Shown: positions 1-5,024 of the stretch, in pieces | How positions within the stretch are numbered: the stretch's first letter is position 1 | How the letters are laid out: each line of letters opens with the position of its first letter | Assembly (NCBI GenBank): GCA_021157445.1 | Contig: JAGGWM010000125.1 | Location: 1-5,024 of the forward strand | Source: Thermococcus sp. | GTDB lineage: Archaea > Methanobacteriota_B > Thermococci > Thermococcales > Thermococcaceae | Direction of reading: 5' to 3' | DNA length: 5,024 bases | The notes under the pieces: generated by a model | What the model saw: the letters and a program-made list of their open reading frames with translations, nothing else | Databases searched by the model: none | Told to the model about the DNA's origin: nothing | Program-made: the position numbers and the translations under genes

Positions 1-78
1 ATAGCCGGTAGTGGCCGTGTGACCCGGCCAGTGAGAGTGAGGGTCATCCCGGTGAACTCTCACGAAGCCCCCCTCTGA
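1..78 (+). CDS. tnpB: TnpB (OrfB) RNA-guided nuclease, C-terminal tail only
   Basis: Reading frame 1 is open from the window edge to a TGA at 76-78, giving 25 residues that end in Asn-Ser-His-Glu-Ala-Pro-Leu. A basic, poorly conserved tail ending in Glu-Ala-Pro and running straight into a GC-rich terminal hairpin is typical of archaeal IS200/IS605 TnpB genes. TnpB is a RuvC-fold nuclease that uses an omega RNA, made from the 3' end of its own gene, to cut DNA at the element's donor site and so favour retention of the element. None of the RuvC or zinc-finger motifs are in the window, so the call depends on the tail and the adjacent end structure. Whether the missing part is intact cannot be judged. 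The identity is an inference; another protein tail followed by a hairpin is the main alternative. Confidence 0.55.
   Translation: MAGSGRVTRPVRVRVIPVNSHEAPL
31..63 (+). other. Kink-turn-like hairpin in the omega RNA region
   Basis: An 8-bp stem (31-38 with 56-63) is followed by G39 A40 on the 5' side and G54 A55 on the 3' side, placed to form tandem sheared G-A and A-G pairs. A three-base bulge (G51 G52 U53) and a 3-bp capping stem (41-43 with 48-50, closing pair G41-C50) with a UCAU loop complete the element. This is the layout of a kink-turn: canonical stem, 3-nt bulge, G-A/A-G, non-canonical stem. In archaea such motifs are bound by ribosomal protein L7Ae in C/D, H/ACA and RNase P RNAs. 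Function here is inferred only. Confidence 0.45.
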
Positions 79-116
79 GGCGGGGTAGGTCACAAGTGGA
101 GAGACAAGCAAAGTGC

Positions 117-123
117 GAGGTGA
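117..123 (+). promoter_or_regulatory. Shine-Dalgarno site of the PINA gene
   Basis: GAGGTGA at 117-123 matches the anti-Shine-Dalgarno of archaeal 16S rRNA and ends five bases before the ATG at 129. It decides the start in favour of ATG 129 over the in-frame GTG at 96, which lies next to the IS end and has no such site. Confidence 0.8.
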
Positions 124-128
124 GAAAA

Positions 129-3100
129 ATGAGAGTATTTGTTGCGGACACGAGTGTTATAGTTGATGGGAGGCTCACCCAGTATCTTAATAGGATTAAC
201 GAAAAGGTCAAGGTGATTATTCCCGAGGCGGTCGTTGCTGAGATTGAGCACCAAGCAAATGAAGGTAAGGCTATAGGACACACTGGACTGGAAGAGTTAA
301 AAAAACTCAGAAAGCTTGCGGAGGAGGACAAGATTCTTTTAGAGTTCTATGGCGAGAGACCAGAACTGTGGCAGATTAGAAGGGCAAAAGCTGGAGAGAT
401 TGACCACATGATAAGGGAAGTTGCCAAAGAGCTTAACGCGATCCTCATCACCGGAGATCAGGTGCAGAGAGACATTGCCCTAGCAAAGGGTATCGAGGTA
501 ATCTACTTGGAGAGTAGGAAAGAGGTCAAACACAGACTTGAGGATTTTTTCGATGATCATACAATGAGTGTTCATCTTAAAGCCGGTGTAAAACCTCTGG
601 CAAAGAAGGGAAAGCCCGGCCAGTGGAGACTCGTTCCCATACGGGATGAGGAACTTACTGATGAGGAGCTTGAAGAGATTGCGGACGATATAGTCGAAAG
701 GGCTAAAAGGGATCCGGAATCTTTTATAGAACTTGACGAACCCGGGGCTACAGTTGTTCAATTGAGGAACTATCGTATAGTTATAGCAAAACCCCCATTT
801 GCCGATAGGATAGAAATTACAGCGGTCAGGCCAATAACCAAATTGAGCATAGAGGATTACGACCTGAGCGAGAAGCTCCTTGAGAGGCTCATGGACAAGG
901 CCGAGGGAATACTCATAGCTGGAGCGCCGGGTGAAGGGAAGTGTCTGCCTCCAGAAACCCCAGTACTCCTTGCCGATGGGACTTTTGCCCCCGTTTCCTC
1001 ACTGCGGTCTGGAATGAGTGTGGTGACGTTCTCCCACAACAAGACTGAAGTCCAGAAAATTGAAAGGGTGTACCGGAGAGTTGAAACAAAGCTCCTCAAA
1101 CTGAAAACCGCAACCGGAAGAGAGATAACCTTGAGTCCAAACCATCCGGTCTTGACGATAAGAAACGGTTTTGTTGTTTGGGAAGATGCGGGCAACCTTG
1201 AGATAGGCTCTCCCATAGCGGTTCCGAAAAAAATAGCGGTGAAGTCGGACCTTCCAAATGAGATTTGGGTTGGAGAGTTAGTCAGCGAAGGCTTCTTTGC
1301 GCGGCTAAAGGACGGAAGCGTTGTTCCCGTAAATGAAGCGTCGCCCAATGAGACGGTTAGCGTGTTCTACAGGGGGCGGAATTACAGGAGCTCACGTGAG
1401 ATACCGCCCGTTATCAAGCTCAATGAAGAGTTCTTTGAATTCCTAGGCTTCATGTGGGCAGAGGGGTCAGGAAGCGTCTTTGAGTTCAACAATTTTGATG
1501 GGAAACTAATCAAACATTTCAAGCAATTGGTTAAGTCCGTGTTCAGCGTGCCGGAGGAGGACTTCTACTTTGTCTCACCGGGCAGATTGCGCGTTAGGAA
1601 CTCGAAGACGATAGAGAAACTCCTCAGGGCCATGGGATACCCTGAGAAAGAAAAAGCAAGGGCGATAAAAGTCCCCCAGCTCGTCCTCAAGGCAGATGAG
1701 AGGAGAATAGCCGCCTTCCTCAGAGGAGTGTTTGAGGGCGACGGATACATCGGGAAGGAACTTGAAATAGCAACCGCGAGCAGGGACTTTGCCCAGGGAA
1801 TTCACTACCTGCTCCTCCGTATAGGAATTCCATCCATAGTTTCAAAGAAAAAGGTCAAAAGCCGCTATTACTATAGGGTGCTTGTCAAAAATTCGGACGA
1901 CATCAGAAGGTTTTATGAACTCGTTAGACCAAGATTTAAGGTCGAAGGGTTTGAGAGACACTTGGATACACAGGCAAACCCCAACGTGGGCACTATCCCA
2001 GCGGGTGAGACCGTGAAGGCACTCGGCCTGTTGCTCCGTAAACCCTTCAAAGACCCGCTTAAGACTTCATACTCAGCAGACAGACTGAGGAGAGTCTACC
2101 AGGAATACCTCACACTTTATAGGGATTATCTTGGGATTGAAGGAGAAGTTAGGAAGCTTATGCAGTACGCGAAGGAGCTGGGCCGGTGGAAAGAAATCGT
2201 TGAACTCGTGGATTCTCAAGTCTCAAACGGATTCTACAGAAGAAACGGAATCGATGAACAGGGGCCAAAGCTGTGGTTGAAGGGCGAAAGGAGTCCCATG
2301 TCCTCAACTATAGCCAAGCTGATAAGCGCATTTCACAGAGAGAGCGGTCTGCTTGAACGGGAAGCAAAAATATGGAAGTCTCTCAGCGATGATGTTAGGG
2401 GATTGCTAACCGTTATATTCGAGAAGATAGGGCGCTCCACATACGGAACAATGTCCCAAGCAATGCTCAGCCTTTTCCTGTCTGGGGCAGAGGTTCAGGT
2501 TCCAACGCTGAGAAAACTTATCGAGAAAGCGGTCGAGGAATACTACACAAGGGCTGAGTTCATTGAAGAGTACCTTGCCCATCTGCGCCTCATGCTCGAC
2601 GAAAACATATTCTGGGATAGAGTCAAGGAGATCGAAGTCATTGAAGGGGAGTTTGAGGTCTACGACATAACAGTACCCAACCACAACTTCATAGCGGGTA
2701 GCACGCCGGTATTGGTTCACAACTCGACCTTCGCCCAGGCCTTAGCGGAGTGGTACGCGAGCATGGGCAAGATAGTTAAAACCATGGAGAAGCCAAGAGA
2801 CCTTCAGGTTAGTGAAGAGATAACTCAGTATACAGCACTTGGAGGAAGAATGGAGAAAACTGGGGACGTTTTATTATTAGTTAGGCCAGATTACACGATA
2901 TTTGACGAGATGAGGAAGACAAGTGACTTTAAGATCTACGCCGATCTAAGGCTGGCTGGAGTGGGAATGATCGGTGTTGTGCACGCTACAAAGCCCATAG
3001 ACGCTATCCAGAGATTCATTGGAAGAGTAGAACTCGGAATGATCCCTCAGATAGTTGACACCGTAATATTCATAAAAGCGGGGAATGTTGACAAAGTTCT

Positions 3101-3719
3101 GACTTTGGAGTACAAGGTCAAAGTTCCTAGCGGAATGACGGAGGAGGATTTAGCGAGGCCGGTTATAGAGGTTAGGGACTTCATGACAGGGGAACTTGAA
3201 TACGAGATTTACACCTATGGTGAAGAAATAAGCGTTGTTCCAGTAAAGAAAAAAGAGAAGCCACCGGCGATGAAACTCGCAGAGAAAAAGCTCAAACAGG
3301 AAATCAAAAAATTCCTTCCTGACGTTTACACAGAAGTTGAGCTTGCAAGTCCGCATAAGGCTATAATATACGCGGATGAATTTGACATTCCCGCAATAAT
3401 AGGTAAAAAGGGCAAGAGAATCAGCGAAATAGAGAAAAAGCTTGGCATAAGTATTGACGTGAGGAGCTTTGATGAGAAACTTGCAGAACTGCCCAAGGAA
3501 AAGATACCCGTAGAAGCTGAAGAAAAGAAGAAGCAGATAGTTCTCAGGGTTTCACCAGATTTTGCAAAGAAGCCCCTCAAATTCTTTGCAGGCGAGCAGT
3601 ACATTTTCACGGCCACTCCTTCGAGAAAGGGACTTGTAAAGGTTAACAAAAACACTCCAATAGGCAAAGAGCTCAAGAGAGTGCTAGATGCTGGAATTGA
3701 GCTTTGGGCTTCCCTTTAA
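129..3719 (+). CDS. PINA-type PIN-domain/AAA-like ATPase with KH domain, interrupted by an intein
   Basis: The 1196-residue precursor is expected to splice to a 602-residue protein. The N-terminal PIN domain (about 1-130) keeps the four acidic residues of the nuclease fold: Asp7, Glu38, Asp92 and Asp110. A PilT/VirB11-like ATPase domain (spliced numbering about 240-410) has P-loop GAPGEGK-ST, Walker B acids Asp332-Glu333 in TIFDEM, and a VVHAT histidine near 358. A KH domain with the GKKG loop at 498-501 and a short C-terminal domain finish it. The Sulfolobus homologue, PINA, is a hexameric ATPase that migrates Holliday junctions and works with Hjc and Hjm; that role is transferred by architecture. 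ATG 129 is chosen because of its Shine-Dalgarno site and because MRVFVADTS is a normal PIN start. It is not a VapC toxin (too long, no antitoxin) and not KlbA or an archaellum/pilus ATPase (PIN and KH present). No promoter is visible between it and the upstream IS. Confidence 0.9.
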   Translation: MRVFVADTSVIVDGRLTQYLNRINEKVKVIIPEAVVAEIEHQANEGKAIGHTGLEELKKLRKLAEEDKILLEFYGERPELWQIRRAKAGEIDHMIREVAKELNAILITGDQVQRDIALAKGIEVIYLESRKEVKHRLEDFFDDHTMSVHLKAGVKPLAKKGKPGQWRLVPIRDEELTDEELEEIADDIVERAKRDPESFIELDEPGATVVQLRNYRIVIAKPPFADRIEITAVRPITKLSIEDYDLSEKLLERLMDKAEGILIAGAPGEGKCLPPETPVLLADGTFAPVSSLRSGMSVVTFSHNKTEVQKIERVYRRVETKLLKLKTATGREITLSPNHPVLTIRNGFVVWEDAGNLEIGSPIAVPKKIAVKSDLPNEIWVGELVSEGFFARLKDGSVVPVNEASPNETVSVFYRGRNYRSSREIPPVIKLNEEFFEFLGFMWAEGSGSVFEFNNFDGKLIKHFKQLVKSVFSVPEEDFYFVSPGRLRVRNSKTIEKLLRAMGYPEKEKARAIKVPQLVLKADERRIAAFLRGVFEGDGYIGKELEIATASRDFAQGIHYLLLRIGIPSIVSKKKVKSRYYYRVLVKNSDDIRRFYELVRPRFKVEGFERHLDTQANPNVGTIPAGETVKALGLLLRKPFKDPLKTSYSADRLRRVYQEYLTLYRDYLGIEGEVRKLMQYAKELGRWKEIVELVDSQVSNGFYRRNGIDEQGPKLWLKGERSPMSSTIAKLISAFHRESGLLEREAKIWKSLSDDVRGLLTVIFEKIGRSTYGTMSQAMLSLFLSGAEVQVPTLRKLIEKAVEEYYTRAEFIEEYLAHLRLMLDENIFWDRVKEIEVIEGEFEVYDITVPNHNFIAGSTPVLVHNSTFAQALAEWYASMGKIVKTMEKPRDLQVSEEITQYTALGGRMEKTGDVLLLVRPDYTIFDEMRKTSDFKIYADLRLAGVGMIGVVHATKPIDAIQRFIGRVELGMIPQIVDTVIFIKAGNVDKVLTLEYKVKVPSGMTEEDLARPVIEVRDFMTGELEYEIYTYGEEISVVPVKKKEKPPAMKLAEKKLKQEIKKFLPDVYTEVELASPHKAIIYADEFDIPAIIGKKGKRISEIEKKLGISIDVRSFDEKLAELPKEKIPVEAEEKKKQIVLRVSPDFAKKPLKFFAGEQYIFTATPSRKGLVKVNKNTPIGKELKRVLDAGIELWASL
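1404..1931 (+). other. LAGLIDADG homing endonuclease domain of the intein
   Basis: Two dodecapeptide motifs are present. FLGFMWAEG is at 1440-1466 (intein residues 167-175, catalytic acid Glu174). FLRGVFEGDGYI is at 1716-1751 (residues 259-270, catalytic acid Asp267). Their spacing of about 92 residues is usual for a monomeric two-motif enzyme. Both acidic metal ligands are kept, so cleavage activity is likely. By known biology such an enzyme cuts the intein-free allele at the insertion point, here the P-loop codons of a PINA gene, so that the intein is copied in by repair. Domain edges are approximate. Confidence 0.88.
1932..2654 (+). other. Extended intein segment between endonuclease and splicing block F
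   Basis: Intein residues 331-571 form about 240 residues that belong neither to the two LAGLIDADG motifs nor to the C-terminal splicing blocks. The start (a stretch with NPNVGTIPAG) resembles the region found after the endonuclease core in other Thermococcales inteins. The rest is charged and predicted by eye to be mostly helical (for example YQEYLTLYRDYLG, AVEEYYTRAEFIEEYL). In PI-PfuI a comparable extra region forms a DNA-binding 'stirrup' domain; a similar DNA-contact role is inferred here. I recognise no specific named domain. Confidence 0.4.
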
Positions 3720-3728
3720 TCTTTTTCT
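3720..3728 (+). terminator. Oligo-T terminator after the PINA gene
   Basis: The stop codon TAA (3717-3719) is followed at once by TCTTTTTCT with five consecutive T residues (3722-3726). Archaeal RNA polymerase stops at T-rich tracts without needing a hairpin. A weak stem, AGGGT 3741-3745 with ACCCT 3753-3757, lies a little downstream and may or may not contribute. Confidence 0.4.
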
Positions 3729-3784
3729 GGCTCAGTTGCGAGGGTACTCATCACCCTTCAGCTAGCGAAATTCTCTTCATCGCC

Positions 3785-3798
3785 CGAAATTTTTATAT
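3785..3798 (+). promoter_or_regulatory. BRE/TATA promoter of maf
   Basis: CGAAA at 3785-3789 fits the purine-rich TFB-recognition element and TTTTATAT at 3791-3798 fits the archaeal TATA box. Transcription normally starts about 25 bases downstream of the box centre, which falls at about 3819-3823, on or just before the maf ATG at 3823. No Shine-Dalgarno site precedes the ATG, so the promoter predicts a leaderless transcript. Confidence 0.75.
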
Positions 3799-3822
3799 CT
3801 TTGATTCTTTAAGTGTCTTTTG

Positions 3823-4380
3823 ATGAGGCTGATCTTGGCGTCCCAAAGCCCCAGAAGAAGAGAAATACTGGCCAAGTTCTTTGAGAATTTTGATGTTATT
3901 CCAAGCAGGGCTAGTGAGGAATCCACCGCAAAAACACCGGAGGAGCATGCCGTTGAAGTAGCGAGGAAAAAGGCCCTTGATGTTTATTTGAGATATGGTG
4001 GCACCGTTGTGGGTGCGGACACAATAGTTGTTCTCAAAGACAGAATCCTTGGAAAACCTAAAAATGAGGAAGAGGGCAGAAAAATGCTTAGGGAGCTAAG
4101 TGGAAAAGTCCACAAAGTTGTAACCGGCTACTGCATAATTCACAAGGGAAAAGAGATTACGGGATATGTTGTTACCGAGGTTAAGTTCCGTGAGCTCAGT
4201 GAGGAGGAGATAGAGTGGTATGTTTCCACGGGTGAGCCTCTCGACAAGGCAGGTGCGTATGGAATTCAGGGAAAAGGCGGCATTCTGGTGGAGTGGATAA
4301 AGGGCGACTACTACAATGTTGTTGGCTTTCCAATGAGAATAATCCTTGAACTTAAAAATCTGGGATTTAAACTCTCATAA
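3823..4380 (+). CDS. maf: Maf/YhdE-type nucleoside triphosphate pyrophosphatase
   Basis: The 185-residue protein is full length for the Maf family, which hydrolyses non-canonical and some canonical nucleoside triphosphates (dTTP, UTP and modified pyrimidines in the YhdE branch) to monophosphate plus pyrophosphate in the cytoplasm. The family signature ASQSPRRREIL is at residues 6-16. GADTIVV carries the likely catalytic Asp66, ILGKP follows it, VTGY comes later, and AGAYGIQGKGG with GDYYNVVGFP closes the fold. The GADT and GIQG motifs favour the dTTP/UTP branch over the m7GTP-specific YceF branch; this is inference from motifs. ATG 3823 is preferred over the TTG just before it at 3820, because ATG is the usual codon and MRLILASQSPRR is the normal family start. 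It is transcribed alone from its own promoter and converges with the PHP gene. Confidence 0.93.
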   Translation: MRLILASQSPRRREILAKFFENFDVIPSRASEESTAKTPEEHAVEVARKKALDVYLRYGGTVVGADTIVVLKDRILGKPKNEEEGRKMLRELSGKVHKVVTGYCIIHKGKEITGYVVTEVKFRELSEEEIEWYVSTGEPLDKAGAYGIQGKGGILVEWIKGDYYNVVGFPMRIILELKNLGFKLS

Positions 4381-4385
4381 GAGTT
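4370..4385. repeat. Perfect inverted repeat across the two convergent stop codons
   Basis: AACTCT (4370-4375), loop CATA (4376-4379) and AGAGTT (4380-4385) form a perfect 6-bp stem with a 4-base loop. The maf stop (TAA 4378-4380) and the PHP gene stop (TGA, complement of 4375-4377) both lie within it, so a hairpin would form at the 3' end of either mRNA. Confidence 0.5.
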
Positions 4386-5022
4386 CCGAGAAAAGTAAAT
4401 CCTCTTTTTTACCGCCGGCTTTTTTGAAAGCCTTTAAACTCCAGCTTATGCTTCCAACGTCTCTTGGCTGATGGGCATCGCTTGCAAAAGTAAGCTTGAC
4501 TCCCTGCTTTATGCACAGCTTTATGAAATCCAACTCCGGCACCCTGTAGCGGGAACTTATCTCAAAGGCCTTCCCATACTCCGCTGCAAGGTCAACGATT
4601 TCCCTGTATTCCTCCATTGAGGGATAACCGATGTAGGGGAAAACGTTTCCAAAGTGCCCTATTATATCTATGTTCTCATCCCGGATGGCAAGTTTTATGA
4701 GTTCGAGATACTCATCGCATCTCCCGGGGTCAAAGTAAAGGTGAACGGAGCCTATTACATAATCGAGCTTTTTTCTAAAGTCATCACTTATATCGGCTCC
4801 CTCTGAGAAGATATTAGCCTCTATCCCGGCCAGCACAGGTATCTCGCTTTCTTTTTTAGCCTGCTCTATGAGAGAAAGGTATGAGTTGAGCAAATGAGGG
4901 GTGAAAAAATGTATGTGGTCGCTAATTCCAACAATCTTTAGCCCCTTCCTCTCAGCCTCGGCTATATTGTCCCTTATATATCCAATTCCATCAGAAAACC
5001 TTGTGTGAGTGTGGAGATCCAT
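4375..5022 (-). CDS. PHP-family metal-dependent phosphoesterase
   Basis: The 215-residue polymerase-and-histidinol-phosphatase (PHP) fold protein has all metal-ligand motifs in order: DLHTHT (His4, His6), SDH (Asp35, His36), GIE (Glu68), SVH (His94), GHFGN (His123) and SDAH (Asp182, His184). It is a cytoplasmic stand-alone PHP protein of the size of histidinol-phosphate phosphatases and YcdX-like phosphatases. It is not polymerase-linked, and the exact substrate cannot be read from sequence. No his genes are visible, so a specific HisK role is unsupported. The ATG at 5020-5022 is two bases from the window edge. MDLHTHT is a plausible native start, but an upstream extension and its Shine-Dalgarno site cannot be excluded. 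It overlaps the convergent maf gene by 6 bases. Confidence 0.88.
   Translation of the reverse strand: MDLHTHTRFSDGIGYIRDNIAEAERKGLKIVGISDHIHFFTPHLLNSYLSLIEQAKKESEIPVLAGIEANIFSEGADISDDFRKKLDYVIGSVHLYFDPGRCDEYLELIKLAIRDENIDIIGHFGNVFPYIGYPSMEEYREIVDLAAEYGKAFEISSRYRVPELDFIKLCIKQGVKLTFASDAHQPRDVGSISWSLKAFKKAGGKKEDLLFSELL
4403..4425 (+). terminator. Double oligo-T terminator of maf, inside the PHP gene 3' end
   Basis: Two runs of six T residues on the plus strand (4405-4410 and 4420-4425), separated by ACCGCCGGC, lie 25 to 45 bases past the maf stop. This is the form of archaeal intrinsic terminators. The same bases encode Lys-rich codons of the convergent PHP protein (the KKAGGKKED region), so the T-runs may simply follow from that coding need. 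Confidence 0.45.
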
Positions 5023-5024
5023 CA

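Larger units (their letters stand above)
1..93 (+). mobile_element. Right end of an IS200/IS605-type insertion sequence (partial)
   Basis: The stretch carries the 3' tail of a tnpB-like reading frame, ending in codons for Glu-Ala-Pro. A GC-rich hairpin follows directly (CCCC at 70-73, GGGG at 82-85), then AGGTCAC at 87-93. The order GAA, hairpin, AGGTCA matches the general layout of IS200/IS605 right ends, where the single-strand transposase binds a subterminal hairpin and cleaves just beyond it. These elements make no target duplication, so the exact boundary cannot be read from this sequence; it is placed at about 93 by analogy. The left end, any tnpA and most of tnpB lie outside the window. 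Confidence 0.6.
1..93 (+). ncRNA. Probable 3' scaffold of the IS omega RNA
   Basis: In IS200/IS605 elements the omega RNA scaffold is encoded by the last one to two hundred bases of tnpB and ends at the right end of the element; the flanking DNA supplies the guide. The visible part can fold into three stems. TGGCC 12-16 pairs with GGCCA 26-30. GTGAGAGT 31-38 pairs perfectly with ACTCTCAC 56-63, capped by GGG 41-43 with CCC 48-50. The terminal hairpin uses 70-73 with 82-85. The dense pairing within coding sequence supports a structured RNA. The 5' end lies outside the window, and the guide would start at about 94 and run into the leader of the next gene. Folding was done by eye. Confidence 0.45.
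942..2723 (+). other. Intein inserted in the Walker A motif (594 residues)
   Basis: The protein splicing element starts at Cys1 (TGT at 942-944), directly after the P-loop lysine, and ends with His593-Asn594 before extein Ser (TCG 2724-2726). Block A is CLPPETPVLLADG. Block B is LSPNHPVL with His68. Block F is VYDITVPNHNFIAG (573-586) and block G is TPVLVHN. All residues needed for standard splicing are present: N-terminal Cys, block B His, penultimate His, terminal Asn and Ser+1. Removing it restores GAPGEGK-STF, a perfect P-loop, which fixes both junctions. The frame is open and uninterrupted, so the element looks functional. At 594 residues it is longer than most endonuclease-containing inteins because of a long segment between the endonuclease motifs and block F. 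Confidence 0.95.

Noticed and set aside
1..94. Stand-alone H/ACA guide RNA with a kink-turn and 3' ACA at 92-94
   Set aside because: The distance from the upper stem base (63) to ACA (about 29 bases) is twice the usual 14-16, and the GC hairpin lies between. The tnpB tail plus IS end explains the segment better.
96..128. Longer PINA reading frame from the GTG at 96
   Set aside because: It adds 11 residues not typical of a PIN N-terminus, lies at the IS boundary and lacks a Shine-Dalgarno site, while ATG 129 has GAGGTGA at good spacing.
129..941. VapC toxin of a toxin-antitoxin pair, from the N-terminal PIN domain
   Set aside because: The PIN domain is fused in frame to an ATPase and KH domain, and no small antitoxin gene is adjacent.
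857..1348. Long open frame on the minus strand opposite the intein, and other antisense frames over PINA
   Set aside because: They mirror the strongly recognised plus-strand protein, show no recognisable family, and have no promoter or ribosome-binding site that I could see.
3766..3791. Direct repeat CGAAATT at 3766-3772 and 3785-3791 as a possible operator or second promoter
   Set aside because: Seven bases in an AT-rich promoter region is within chance, and only the second copy is followed by a TATA box.
3820..3822. TTG start for maf one codon earlier
   Set aside because: The ATG directly after it gives the normal Maf N-terminus, and the predicted transcription start falls too close for the TTG to be favoured.
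3821..3832. C/D-box-like TGATGA and CTGA near the maf start
   Set aside because: The boxes are only a few bases apart, leaving no room for a guide, and they lie in the maf start codons.

Overview
The window looks like chromosomal DNA of a hyperthermophilic euryarchaeon, most likely of the order Thermococcales (Thermococcus/Pyrococcus type). The proteins are rich in Lys and Glu. The ribosome-binding site is of the GAGGTG type, there is an archaeal BRE/TATA promoter, and a large PIN-ATPase-KH protein carries an intein, an arrangement common in this order. The assignment rests on sequence style and protein recognition, not on a database search.

Layout. Positions 1-93 are the right end of an IS200/IS605-type insertion sequence. 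They hold the last 25 codons of a probable tnpB transposase-associated nuclease gene, then a GC-rich end hairpin. The same stretch would form the 3' scaffold of the element's omega RNA, and it contains a hairpin matching the kink-turn consensus. About 35 bases later, at 129, begins the main gene of the window, a 1196-codon ORF running to 3719. It encodes an archaeal PIN-domain ATPase with a C-terminal KH domain (PINA type, known from Sulfolobus as a Holliday-junction-migrating ATPase). It is interrupted exactly inside the Walker A P-loop, between Lys and Ser, by a 594-residue intein (942-2723) with a LAGLIDADG homing endonuclease. The spliced host protein would be 602 residues.

A 103-base intergenic region (3720-3822) follows. 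It holds a T-run terminator for the PINA gene and a clear BRE/TATA promoter for maf (3823-4380), whose spacing implies a leaderless mRNA. maf encodes a Maf/YhdE-type nucleotide pyrophosphatase. It converges on, and overlaps by 6 bases, a PHP-family metal-dependent phosphoesterase gene on the minus strand (4375-5022, reaching the window edge). A perfect small inverted repeat spans the two stop codons, and T-runs for terminating maf lie inside the 3' end of the PHP gene.

The genes do not form one operon. PINA concerns recombination and fork repair, Maf cleans the nucleotide pool, and the PHP protein is a phosphoesterase of unknown substrate. The most notable points are two selfish elements side by side, an IS end abutting the PINA leader and a homing intein in the PINA active site, and the fact that the PINA gene has no visible promoter of its own between the IS end and its start codon.
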